From Gemmatimonadota bacterium (lineage in GTDB: Bacteria; Gemmatimonadota; Gemmatimonadetes; Gemmatimonadales; GWC2-71-9), in the NCBI GenBank assembly GCA_016720805.1, contig JADKJZ010000014.1, forward strand, positions 744,001-808,000: a DNA stretch of 64,000 bases, given 5' to 3'. A program made the translations under genes and the position numbers. Below the pieces are notes generated by a model, which had not been told where the DNA came from, did not search any database, and saw only the letters and a list, made by a program, of their open reading frames with translations. Below, in pieces: positions 46,380-54,772 of this stretch; position 1 is the first letter of the stretch, and the number at the start of each line of letters is the position of its first letter.

Positions 46380-46648
46380 TGGTATTCAACGTGACGACCT
46401 CCCTCGACCCCGGCGCCGTGATCAGCAGCGCCAAGCGCTTCTTTGCCGAACGGGTGCCGCACCACGCCGCATTCCCGGAGAAGGAAGGCGACAGCTGGCT
46501 GGTCCTCCGCGGGCAGGGAGGGGAGGAGATTGCGCTCGCCACCACCACGGTGGATGGCGCGACGCGCGTGCGCGCCAGCACCCTGCTCTTCGATCACGCG
46601 GTGGATCGATTCCTCAGTACGCTGCCTCCCGCCGCGGAGCCCACGTGA
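46379..46648 (+). CDS. Small protein of unknown function (89 aa)
   Basis: Not recognised. MVFNVTTSLDPGAVISSAKRF begins a predicted helix, then strands (SWLVLRGQGGEEIALATTTV) and a C-terminal helix (FDHAVDRFLSTLP). It looks like a compact alpha/beta domain without membrane segment or Cys. Overlaps on both sides (TGATG with the zincin, GTGA with the ubiquitin-like gene) imply translational coupling and perhaps a complex. Confidence 0.6.
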   Translation: MVFNVTTSLDPGAVISSAKRFFAERVPHHAAFPEKEGDSWLVLRGQGGEEIALATTTVDGATRVRASTLLFDHAVDRFLSTLPPAAEPT

Positions 46649-46908
46649 CCGCCGCCGAAGTGCCGATTCGGGTGATGGTGCACGAGGTCTGGGACGAGAT
46701 CCCGCTCGTGGTGACGGCGGCCACGACAGTGCGCGAGATCAAGCAGCGCGCACTGAGCGCTGCCCGTGTCGTCGAATCCGCCGACGCCTTCCTCGTGAAG
46801 TTTCGCGGGGCGGAGTTGGCCGATGAAGCGCAAACGGTTGCCCAGAGCGGGATGCCGGCCGGTGCGCCACTGATCGTGTTGCGCAGGGCGCGCCGCCCCG
46901 TCCACTGA
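46645..46908 (+). CDS. Ubiquitin-like beta-grasp small protein
   Basis: 87 residues, GTG start overlapping the previous stop. The pattern follows ubiquitin: two strands (PIRVMVHEVW, IPLVVTAA), a helix after a Thr (TTVREIKQRAL, compare ubiquitin TIENVKAKI), a strand-turn (FLVKFRGAELADE, compare LIFAGKQLEDG), a short helix region and a final strand (APLIVLRRARR, compare LHLVLRLRGG). There is no terminal Gly-Gly: it ends RRPVH. This is fold inference by eye; YukD/EsaB-like proteins are an alternative. No E1, E2 or JAB gene is nearby. Confidence 0.6.
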   Translation: MTAAEVPIRVMVHEVWDEIPLVVTAATTVREIKQRALSAARVVESADAFLVKFRGAELADEAQTVAQSGMPAGAPLIVLRRARRPVH

Positions 46909-46922
46909 AGGGAGCAGCGCCG

Positions 46923-47810
46923 ATGCTTGTCGTGACGGCGGCGGAGTGCCTGGCGCACGACCCCGGCCGCGGCATGCCGGAACAACCGGCGCGCCTTCGC
47001 ACGGTGTTGCAACGGCTCGCCACGGCGGGAGTCGCCGTCGCCGATGCCACGCCGGCCGCACCCGAGTGGCTGGCCACACTCCACGATCCCGACTATCTCC
47101 AGGACCTCGAGGCGATGAGCCTTCGTGGCGTGGGGGACTATGGCCCGGATTGCCCGGTCGGGCCGGCGACGTGGCGTGCCACGCTGGCGGCGGGCGGGGC
47201 AGCCCGCGCCGCGCTCGCCCACGCGCTCGACGGGAAGGGGAACGCCTTCGCGGCGATCCGCCCGCCCGGGCACCACGCCCTGCGGCACGGCGCGATGGGG
47301 TTCTGTTACGCCAACCACGTCGCCTTGCTGGCCGCGGAGGCTCGACGCGCGGGTCGCGATCGGGTGCTGATCGTCGACTGGGATGTGCACCACGGCAACG
47401 GCACGCAGGCGCTCGTCGAGCACGATCCGACGATCCGCTTCATCTCGATGCACCAATCGCCCTGGTGGCCTGGCTCGGGCGCTGCCGACGAGCGTGGTGT
47501 GGGCAACATCTTCAACGTGCCGATGCCGCCGCAGCTTCCCGCCGCACGCTACGTGGAAGCGCTCTGGGATGCCGTGACGGTGGCCACCGCCGAATGGCGA
47601 CCCGATCTCGTCCTGATATCCGCCGGCTATGACGGAATGGAGGGCGATCCACTGGGCGGCTTCACGCTGGAGCCACCCCATTTCGCTGACTGGGTGGGGC
47701 GGCTCCGTACCGCCTTCCCCTCGGCCCCGATCGTGGCCTTGATGGAAGGCGGCTACCTCCCGGCGCGACTCGCCAACGGGGTGCTGGCGACCGTCGCGGC
47801 GCTCGCCTAA
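46923..47810 (+). CDS. Histone deacetylase-family (AcuC/HDAC-like) deacetylase
   Basis: 295 residues of the arginase/deacetylase fold. Catalytic His pair H117-H118 in RPPGHHA; zinc ligands D154 and H156 in VDWDVHHGNG, and D237 in SAGYDGMEGDP. Tyr is absent from the usual GGY position only in part: GGYLPARLAN is present near the end. Substrates in bacteria include acetylated proteins and polyamines. ATG at 46923 after AGGGAG, 14 bp from the ubiquitin-like gene. Confidence 0.9.
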   Translation: MLVVTAAECLAHDPGRGMPEQPARLRTVLQRLATAGVAVADATPAAPEWLATLHDPDYLQDLEAMSLRGVGDYGPDCPVGPATWRATLAAGGAARAALAHALDGKGNAFAAIRPPGHHALRHGAMGFCYANHVALLAAEARRAGRDRVLIVDWDVHHGNGTQALVEHDPTIRFISMHQSPWWPGSGAADERGVGNIFNVPMPPQLPAARYVEALWDAVTVATAEWRPDLVLISAGYDGMEGDPLGGFTLEPPHFADWVGRLRTAFPSAPIVALMEGGYLPARLANGVLATVAALA

Positions 47811-47819
47811 GCTTCCCCC

Positions 47820-48839
47820 ATGACCCTCCGCCTCAGCACCGAGATCCTTGCCCTCCGGACGCGCCATCCGTTCATCATCGCGCGCGGTGGCCAGAGCGAC
47901 TATCGCACCGTGATGGTCAAGATCACCGACGACGACGGCGTCGAGGGGTGGGGCGAGGCCGCGGCGACGCGCTTCTACGGCGAGACGCTGGAGACCGTGC
48001 AGGCGGCGCTCGCCACGTATGGCACCCTGCTCGGCGACGACCCACACCAGCTCGAGGCGATCGAACGTCGACTCGAGGTCACGCTCCGGCGGAATGCGGC
48101 GGCACGTGTGGCAATCTCCGCTGCGCTGCACGACCTCGTCGGCAAGCGCCTCGGCGTCCCGCTCTGGCGCTACTGGGGGCTCGACCGCGCCGCCGCCCCG
48201 CGGTCGACGTTCACCATCGGGATGGACACGCCGGAGATGATTCGCCTGAAGGTGGGCGAGGCGGCGGAGTATCCGATCCTCAAGATCAAGCTCGGTGGCC
48301 CCGACGACCTCACGCTGCTGCGCACGATTCGCGACGCGACGGACAAGGAACTGCGCGTCGACGCCAACTGCGGCTGGACCGCGGTGCACACGGTGCGGAT
48401 GCTGCCGGTCCTCGAAGAGTTCGGCGTCACGGTGCTGGAGCAACCGGTCGCCCCCGACGACCTCGATGGCCTCGCCCACATTCATCGGCATGCGCGGATT
48501 CCGCTGATTGCCGATGAGAGCTGCGTCACCTCCGGTGACATCGCGCGGCTGGTCGGCCGGGTCGACGGCATCAACATCAAGCTCGCCAAGTGCGGCTCGC
48601 TGCGTGAGGCGCTCCGAATGATCGCGATTGCCCGCACGCACCAGATGACGGTCATGGTCGGCTGCATGATCGAGTCGTCACTTGGGATCACCGCCGCGGC
48701 ACACTTCACGCCACTGGTCGACATCGTCGACCTCGATGGCGCGGCGCTGCTGTCGCAAGATCCCTTCGTCGGGGCCGGCATCGCGGGCGGGCAGGTGACG
48801 CTCCCCGATGCCCCCGGGCTGGGTGTGACGCGACGATGA
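47820..48839 (+). CDS. Dipeptide epimerase (enolase superfamily, AE-epimerase-like)
   Basis: 339 residues. The acid-base lysines are K155 and K157 in LKIKLGG and K254 in NIKLAKCG. Metal ligands are D181, E207 and D232 (VDANCGW, EQPV, ADES), with GCMIESSLG and DLDGAALL as further family blocks. This arrangement fits L-Ala-D/L-Glu epimerases used in murein-peptide recycling. It agrees with murQ, anmK and ggt elsewhere in the window. A TAAGCT box lies 6 nt before the ATG. Stop overlaps priA. Confidence 0.88.
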   Translation: MTLRLSTEILALRTRHPFIIARGGQSDYRTVMVKITDDDGVEGWGEAAATRFYGETLETVQAALATYGTLLGDDPHQLEAIERRLEVTLRRNAAARVAISAALHDLVGKRLGVPLWRYWGLDRAAAPRSTFTIGMDTPEMIRLKVGEAAEYPILKIKLGGPDDLTLLRTIRDATDKELRVDANCGWTAVHTVRMLPVLEEFGVTVLEQPVAPDDLDGLAHIHRHARIPLIADESCVTSGDIARLVGRVDGINIKLAKCGSLREALRMIAIARTHQMTVMVGCMIESSLGITAAAHFTPLVDIVDLDGAALLSQDPFVGAGIAGGQVTLPDAPGLGVTRR

Positions 48840-51253
48840 CCGACCGGTACGCGCAGGTCGCCCTGCCGCTGCCACTCGCCGAACCGTATCGCTACCGGAT
48901 CCCGGCCACCCTCGCCGATCGCGCGCTCCCCGGGGCGCGCGTCGTCGTTCCGGTCCGGCGCGAGGAGCTGATCGGCATCGTGACAGCGGTCGATGTCGCG
49001 CCGCCGCCCGCCGCGGCACGCGACATCCTCGCCGCGCCAGACGCCGAGGTCGCACTGCCGGCATCGTTGCTGGCGCTCGCCGCACGGGCGGCGCGCTACT
49101 ACGGCGCGCCACCGGGGTTGATGCTGCGGGCGATGCTGCCGGCAGCGCTGTGGGGCCAGTCGACGGTGATGCTGCATCTCGAGGACGGCTGGCGCGCGAT
49201 CGCCGGTGGCACCGCGGGTGACCTGGTGGAATGGTTGCAGCGGCGCGGCGGGAGCGGCACCATCCAGGCCGCCAGCCGGGCGCTCAAGAAGCCGCTCTGG
49301 GAGGCGGCCGACCGACTGCAGCGCGTCGGCGCACTCTCGCTCGAGGTGGTGCCGCCGGACACCGATGGTGCCGCGGCGACGACCCGCACCGCGGCGATCG
49401 TCGGCGAGGTCCTCCCGCTCCTTGCGCGCGATCAGCACTTTGCCAGGAAACCTGCGCAGCGAAAGCTCTACGAGGCGCTCGAGGGTCGCGGTGGGCGCAT
49501 GGCGGTGCGCGCGCTGCTCGACGCGACCGGGGCCACCATCGGCCCGCTGCAGCAGCTGGCGGTGTCGGGCGTGATTGCCCTGCTCGACGACGAGACCTCG
49601 CGCGATCCCTTCGCCGACCTCCCCTCCAGTCCGCCGCCACCGCACCTGACGGCCGACCAGACGCGCGCCCTGGCGACGCTGCGGCAAATCGCTCCCGGCG
49701 AGACGTCGCTGCTCTTCGGGGTGACCGGCTCCGGCAAGACGCTCGTCTACCTCGAGCGCATCCGCGAACTCCTGGCCGAGGATCGCGGCGCGATCGTGCT
49801 GGTACCGGAGATCGCACTCACGCCGCAGACGGTGGCACGACTCCGCGGCGCCTTCGGTGACGACGTGGCGGTGTTGCACAGTGGCCTCAGCGATGGCGAG
49901 CGCGCCGACGCGTGGCGATCGCTCCGTCGCGGCGAGCGGCGTGTCGCGGTGGGCGCGCGCTCGGCGATCTTCGCCCCGGTGCGCAATCTCGGCTTGATCG
50001 TGATCGACGAAGAGCACGAATCGAGCTACAAGAACGGTGAGACGCCTCGCTACCACGCGCGCGAGATCGCGGCCTGGCGTGCTCGTCTCGAGGGTGCAGC
50101 GATCATCCTCGGTTCCGCGACGCCTGCCCCGGAGAGCTGGGCGCGTCTCGCGCCGGATCATGTCGTGCGGCTCCCGGCTCGCATCGGCGAGCGGCCGATG
50201 CCGCCGGTCCAGCTGGTCGACCTGCGTGCGACCCCGATGGTGGCGCATCCCACCGGCGTCCCGTGGAGCAGCGTGCTCGATGATGCGGTGACGGCGGCGC
50301 TGGCCAGGCAGGAGCAGGTGCTCCTGCTGCTCAACCGCCGCGGCTGGGCGGCCTTCGTGCAGTGCACTGCCTGCGGCGAGGTGGTGCAGTGCCCGAATTG
50401 CAGCATCTCGCTCACCGTGCACCGAAACCCCGACGAACTCCGTTGCCACTACTGCGACTACCGCGCGCAGATCCCGAGCGCCTGTCCGGCCTGCCATGGC
50501 ACCACGACCAGGCACCTCGGCGCCGGCACGCAGCAGGTGGAGCGCCTGGTGGCCGAGCGCTTCCCGACGGCGCGCATCGCCCGGATGGACCTCGACACCA
50601 CCGCGAGCAAGTGGGGCCACCATCGGATCCTCGAGCGCGTGGGGAGGGGCGAGGTCGACGTGCTGATCGGCACGCAGATGATCGCCAAGGGCATCGACTT
50701 CCCGAACGTGACGCTCGTGGGGGTGGTCGATGCCGACACCGCGTTGCACCTCCCCGACTTCCGCTCGGCGGAGCGCACCTTCCAGCTGATCGCGCAGGTG
50801 GCCGGGCGTGCAGGCCGCGGCCCGAAGGGTGGTCGGGTCCTGGTCCAGACGCGGCAACCGGAGCACCCGGCGCTTGGCTTCGCCGCGCAGCATGATGCCG
50901 AGGGGTTCCTTGTCGCCGAGCTCGAGGGGCGCCGCGCGCCGCCGTATCCGCCGACGACGTCGCTGGTGCGGATCGTGGCGAGTGGCGAGGATGGCGGCGC
51001 CGTGGCCGAGCGGATCACCGCGCTGGCCCGGTGGTGCGACGCGTTGATCACGCGACTCGACCTGCCGCTGACCTTGCTCGGGCCGGCGCCCTGTCCGATC
51101 GAACGAATCACCAACCGCTGGCGGCATCACCTGCTGCTCAAGGGCGACGCCGCGGTGCTCGGCGGCGTGGTCCGGGCGCTTGCGCCGAAACTGGGCGCGA
51201 TGCGCGGCGATGTCCGGCTGGCGCTGGATCGTGATCCGGTGTCGTTGTTGTAG
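48836..51253 (+). CDS. priA: Primosomal replication protein N' (PriA helicase)
   Basis: 805 residues. N-terminal 3'-DNA-binding domain (VALPLPLAEPYRYRIP), Walker A GVTGSGKT near 299, DEEHESSYKNGETPRYHARE (helicase DEEH box) and GSATPAPESW. Two zinc motifs (CTACGEVVQCPNCS and CHYC...CPACHG) lie near 505-560. GTQMIAKGIDFPNVTLV and QVAGRAGRG are the C-terminal helicase motifs. It restarts stalled replication forks. A 17-unit heptamer mosaic begins 5 bp after the stop. Confidence 0.96.
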   Translation: MTDRYAQVALPLPLAEPYRYRIPATLADRALPGARVVVPVRREELIGIVTAVDVAPPPAAARDILAAPDAEVALPASLLALAARAARYYGAPPGLMLRAMLPAALWGQSTVMLHLEDGWRAIAGGTAGDLVEWLQRRGGSGTIQAASRALKKPLWEAADRLQRVGALSLEVVPPDTDGAAATTRTAAIVGEVLPLLARDQHFARKPAQRKLYEALEGRGGRMAVRALLDATGATIGPLQQLAVSGVIALLDDETSRDPFADLPSSPPPPHLTADQTRALATLRQIAPGETSLLFGVTGSGKTLVYLERIRELLAEDRGAIVLVPEIALTPQTVARLRGAFGDDVAVLHSGLSDGERADAWRSLRRGERRVAVGARSAIFAPVRNLGLIVIDEEHESSYKNGETPRYHAREIAAWRARLEGAAIILGSATPAPESWARLAPDHVVRLPARIGERPMPPVQLVDLRATPMVAHPTGVPWSSVLDDAVTAALARQEQVLLLLNRRGWAAFVQCTACGEVVQCPNCSISLTVHRNPDELRCHYCDYRAQIPSACPACHGTTTRHLGAGTQQVERLVAERFPTARIARMDLDTTASKWGHHRILERVGRGEVDVLIGTQMIAKGIDFPNVTLVGVVDADTALHLPDFRSAERTFQLIAQVAGRAGRGPKGGRVLVQTRQPEHPALGFAAQHDAEGFLVAELEGRRAPPYPPTTSLVRIVASGEDGGAVAERITALARWCDALITRLDLPLTLLGPAPCPIERITNRWRHHLLLKGDAAVLGGVVRALAPKLGAMRGDVRLALDRDPVSLL

Positions 51254-51257
51254 AGGC

Positions 51258-51376
51258 GTTGGTCGTTGGTCGTTAGTCGTTAGTCGTGAGATGTCATAGG
51301 TCGTAAGTCGTAGGTCGTAAGTCACTGGTCACTGGTCACTGGCCACCCCTCACCCCTCACCCCCTCACCCTTCACC
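51258..51376. repeat. Heptamer array site E: 17-unit mosaic between priA and arsB
   Basis: From 51258 the sequence can be read as 7-mers without a break: GTTGGTC/GTTAGTC type, then GTGAGAT and GTCATAG, then GTCGTAA/GTCGTAG, then three GTCACTG, then CTCACCC-like units. The first twelve (to 51341) are strictly in register. It contains the families of sites C, D and A in succession and ends in units resembling B. There is no inverted partner and no terminator. It runs to 9 bp before the arsB ATG, which has no Shine-Dalgarno sequence. Confidence 0.85.
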
Positions 51377-51385
51377 ACCCCCAAC

Positions 51386-52647
51386 ATGCTCCTTGCGCTC
51401 CTGATCTTCCTCGTGACGATCACCCTCGTGATCTGGCAACCGCGCAGGCTCGGCATCGGCTGGAGCGCGTGCGGCGGGGCGCTGGTGGCGCTGCTGCTCG
51501 GCGTCGTCTCGGTATCAGACATCGGCACCGTCTGGGGCATCGTCTGGAATGCGACGATCACCTTCGTGGCGATCATCCTCACCTCGATGATCCTCGACGA
51601 GGCCGGCTTCTTAATGGGCGGGGGGGGGGGGGGAATGGGCGTCGGCTCTACGCGGCGATCATCCTGCTCGGGGCTGCCGTGTCGGGGCTGTTCGCCAACG
51701 ATGGCGCGGTGTTGATCCTCACGCCGATCGTGATGGCCATTCTGGCCGCGCTGCGGATGCCGCCGGCGGCGACGCTCGCCTTTGTCATGGGCGCAGGCTT
51801 CATCTCCGACACTGCCTCGTTGCCGCTGGTGATCTCCAACCTCGTCAACATCGTGACTGCCGACTTCTTCCACGTCGGCTTTGCCCGGTACGCCGCGGTG
51901 ATGCTGCCGGTGAACATCGCCTCCGTGGCAGCGACGCTCGGCGTGTTGCTGCTCTACTTCCGCCGCGACATCCCGGTGCACTACGATGCCAGCGCGCTGA
52001 AGCACCCCGCCGAGGCCATCCGGGATCGCCCAACCTTCCTGCTCGGCTGGGTCGTGCTGGTGCTGTTGCTCGCCGGCTTCTTCCTCGGCGAGCGGCTGGG
52101 CCTGCCGATCAGCGCGGTCGCCGTGGCCGGCTCCGCGGTGCTCTTCGCCATGGCGGCGCGCGGCCACGTGATCGACACGCGCAAGGTGCTGCGCGAGGCA
52201 CCCTGGCAGGTGGTGCTCTTTTCGCTGGGGATGTACCTGGTGGTCTACGGGCTGCGGAACGCGGGGCTCACCGATGCGCTCGCCGGCGTGCTCAACCGGA
52301 TTCCGGCCGAAGGCACGTTGGCACCGGCGCTGGGGACCGGTCTGCTCACGGCCTTCCTTTCATCGATCATGAACAACATGCCGACGGTGCTGATCGGGGC
52401 GTTGTCGATCGATGCGTCCACGGCCAGTGGGGCTGCACGCGAGGCGATGATCTACGCCAACGTGATCGGCAGCGACCTCGGCCCGAAGCTCACGCCGATC
52501 GGGTCGCTGGCAACGCTGCTCTGGCTCCACGTGCTGGCGCGCAAGGGCATCACCATCACCTGGGGCTACTATTTTCGAGTTGGTGTGGTGCTCACGATCC
52601 CGGTGCTGGTTGTCACCCTCGCCGCGCTGGCCTGGCGCCTGAGCTGA
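51386..52647 (+). pseudogene. arsB: Arsenite efflux pump ArsB, disrupted at a 14-G run
   Basis: Both parts match ArsB closely: MLLALLIFLVTITLVIWQPRR and VWNATITFVAIILTSMILDEAGF in the first, then LYAAIILLGAAVSGLFANDGA, SSIMNNMPTVLIGALSID and GSDLGPKLTPIGSLATLLWLH in another frame. The break is at 51614-51640, where the expected FEWAALHVARW region is missing and replaced by a run of 14 G (51620-51633) flanked on both sides by AATGGGC. The gene is otherwise full length with about 11 membrane helices. A poly-G sequencing or assembly artefact is more likely than true loss. Confidence 0.8.
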
Positions 52648-52653
52648 GGCGCC

Positions 52654-54699
52654 CTAGAAGCGGAAGGTGGCGCCCCCGGTGATGGTGCGTCCGGCCGCCG
52701 GTTCGTACACGCGCCCGAAGCTCCCGTTCACCGTCACGGATCCGATCACTCGCCGATTGAAGAGATTCTGCGCCGTGACGAACGGGGCGAACGCGTGCCG
52801 ACCACGCGCAATCCAGCGCAGTCGAACTCCGGTGATCCCCGCACCCCATCCGGCCGCCTCGAGCGTGTTGGCGTCGTCGCCGTACTGGCTGCTCGCCAGG
52901 GCGTGATCGATGTCGAAGCCGATCCGGGCCACCGTGCCGCGCACGCCCAGCCGCGCTACCGCCCGCGGGATGCCGGCGATGCGCCGGCCGTCGAGCCGCA
53001 CGCCATTCAGCAAGTAGTCCCGGAAGGTTGCATCGGTCACCGTCACGGTGGCGAGGCCCATGATGCCCGGACGCAGGGATGCCTGCGCCGCGGCCTCGAC
53101 GCCACGGGTGCGCGTCTTCCCGGCGTTGGTGTAGAACGACCGGCCACCGACATCCTGGAACGGCGTGATCGCATCCTGGGTCGCGGTGGCCCAGGCCGAC
53201 GCCTCGATCTGACCAAACGGGAGCGAACTCCGCACCCCAACTTCCATTGACACGCTGCGCTGCGGATCGAGCACGCGGTTGAGCCCGGTGCTGCCGTCGG
53301 GCCGATTCGCGAGTTCGGTGGTGGTTGGCGTCTCGAACGCCGTCGACAGCGATGCCCACGTGGTGGCGCGTCCCACAGCCCGAGTGAGCGAAGCGCTTCC
53401 GCTCACCGCGGCCATGCTGCGCGCGCCGCTGCCGCTGCCCAGTGCGTCTGCCACGTCGAATGAGGTGTGGTCCCACCGGACGCCGCTCCGCAGTTGCCAC
53501 GCCCCGCGGACGATCGTGGCCTGCGCGAAGAGCCCGGCCTCTCCCACCGTCTCGCGCTGGTCGAGCAGCAGCGGGCCGAACGGGGTGCCTTGGCGGTGGC
53601 GTCGATTGACGCGATCGTCGCGACTCGACTGCAAGTCCACGCCCGCAGTCACCTGGTGCTGTCCCCACCGCCGCGTGGTGCTGGCGCGGAGACCGCCGCC
53701 GAGCCGATCGAGTCCGACCCAAAGCCCCTCGTCGGCGGGGTTCGGCGCGGGGGCTGGGGCGGCCAGCGGGTTCTCGAGCGACCGCGTGAGCAGCCAGAGC
53801 CGCACCTCGCTGGTCCAGTCCCCACGCGCATCGTCGAGGCCCAGGGAGAACTGCTTCTGACGAACCGCCTTGCCCGCGTTCCGCAACAAGTTGTTCGGCG
53901 CGGCGAGGTCAGGATCCGAGGCGACTTCGGCCGCCGTTAGCGCGCCGGGGTTGTCCGCGTCCGGATCGTTTGCCAGGGCTGCGCGCGCGGTGATGGACGT
54001 GGTGGCGCGGATCCGGTAGGCCAGCGCGTACTGCAGCCGCTGTTGCTCCGAGAGCGAGTGCGCGCGGTATCCCTCCAGGCGTGTTCCCGACCCACTCAAC
54101 AATGCCGTGAACCGGCCCCGGCGCATGCCAAAGGCCGCCTCCGATCGGAAGTGCGCGCCGCCGAGGTTCTCCACGGCCAATTGCAGACGCGGGAGTGAAT
54201 CGCGGTGGCTCCGCGACGTAAACGCGATGACCCCGCCGGCGGCGTTTCCATAGAGCGATGACGCGGCGCCACGCAGCACCTCGATCCGTTCGATGCCGCC
54301 GAGGTCGAGGTTGGTGAGCTGACTCTGCCCGTCGGGGAGCGTCTGCGGGATGCCATCGACGAGGATCTTGAGGCCGCGCACCCCGAAGGCCGCCCGAGCA
54401 CCGAAGCCGCGGATGATGAGCCGCTGGTCAACGGACGGATTCCCCCGGTTGGCCGCGATCACTCCCGGCACGAAGGCGAGCGCCTCGTCCAGCCCACCGG
54501 CCAGCCTCCCACGGCGCAGCGCGAGGGAATCGACCACCGTGACCGATGCCCCGAGCCGGGCGAGCGAGTCGGGGGAGCGTGTGACGCTGACCCGGATCGG
54601 CGGGAGGGCCGCTGCGCTGTCGGGGCGCTGGGCCCCAAGCAGGGTGGCCTGGGTGAGGAGCATGAGCAGGGCGGCAGCGGGGGCGGTGCGAAGGGCCAT
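52654..54699 (-). CDS. TonB-dependent outer-membrane receptor
   Basis: 681 residues. Signal peptide MALRTAPAAALLMLLTQATLLGA. The TonB-box region VSVTRSPDS follows, then the plug domain (LDEALAFVPGVIA, RLIIRGFGARAAFGVRG, IERIEVLRGAASSLYGNAAGG). The beta-barrel ends with Phe (TGGATFRF). Substrate unknown: siderophore, cobalamin or other. It converges with arsB with only 6 bp between stops. Confidence 0.93.
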   Translation of the reverse strand: MALRTAPAAALLMLLTQATLLGAQRPDSAAALPPIRVSVTRSPDSLARLGASVTVVDSLALRRGRLAGGLDEALAFVPGVIAANRGNPSVDQRLIIRGFGARAAFGVRGLKILVDGIPQTLPDGQSQLTNLDLGGIERIEVLRGAASSLYGNAAGGVIAFTSRSHRDSLPRLQLAVENLGGAHFRSEAAFGMRRGRFTALLSGSGTRLEGYRAHSLSEQQRLQYALAYRIRATTSITARAALANDPDADNPGALTAAEVASDPDLAAPNNLLRNAGKAVRQKQFSLGLDDARGDWTSEVRLWLLTRSLENPLAAPAPAPNPADEGLWVGLDRLGGGLRASTTRRWGQHQVTAGVDLQSSRDDRVNRRHRQGTPFGPLLLDQRETVGEAGLFAQATIVRGAWQLRSGVRWDHTSFDVADALGSGSGARSMAAVSGSASLTRAVGRATTWASLSTAFETPTTTELANRPDGSTGLNRVLDPQRSVSMEVGVRSSLPFGQIEASAWATATQDAITPFQDVGGRSFYTNAGKTRTRGVEAAAQASLRPGIMGLATVTVTDATFRDYLLNGVRLDGRRIAGIPRAVARLGVRGTVARIGFDIDHALASSQYGDDANTLEAAGWGAGITGVRLRWIARGRHAFAPFVTAQNLFNRRVIGSVTVNGSFGRVYEPAAGRTITGGATFRF

Positions 54700-54705
54700 G
54701 GCCGA

Positions 54706-54734
54706 AACGTCGCCCGCTCCGGCCGGGGCGGCAA
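54706..54734 (-). promoter_or_regulatory. Promoter for the TonB receptor, probably leaderless
   Basis: On the minus strand: TTGCCG (54734-54729), a 17-nt spacer, GACGTT (54711-54706), then 6 nt to the ATG at 54699. Same geometry and -35 as trpS. Confidence 0.45.
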
Positions 54735-54759
54735 CGGCGCGGGGGCGGGGAGGGGCCCT

Positions 54760-54765
54760 TATCTT
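54760..54765 (+). promoter_or_regulatory. -10 box of the TIGR00300-family gene
   Basis: TATCTT lies 7 nt before the ATG at 54773, with no Shine-Dalgarno sequence between. No good -35 is visible in the GC-rich DNA upstream. It shares the divergent gap with the TonB receptor promoter. Confidence 0.4.
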
Positions 54766-54772
54766 TCGGGCA

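Noticed and set aside
46645..46908. Classical ubiquitin/Pup-like conjugation operon
   Set aside because: No C-terminal Gly-Gly, and no E1, E2, JAB or ligase gene nearby; only the fold resemblance is kept.
51620..51633. Phase-variable poly-G tract controlling arsB
   Set aside because: Coding sequence is missing around it, not just length-shifted, and AATGGGC is repeated on both sides; artefact is more likely, though not excluded.
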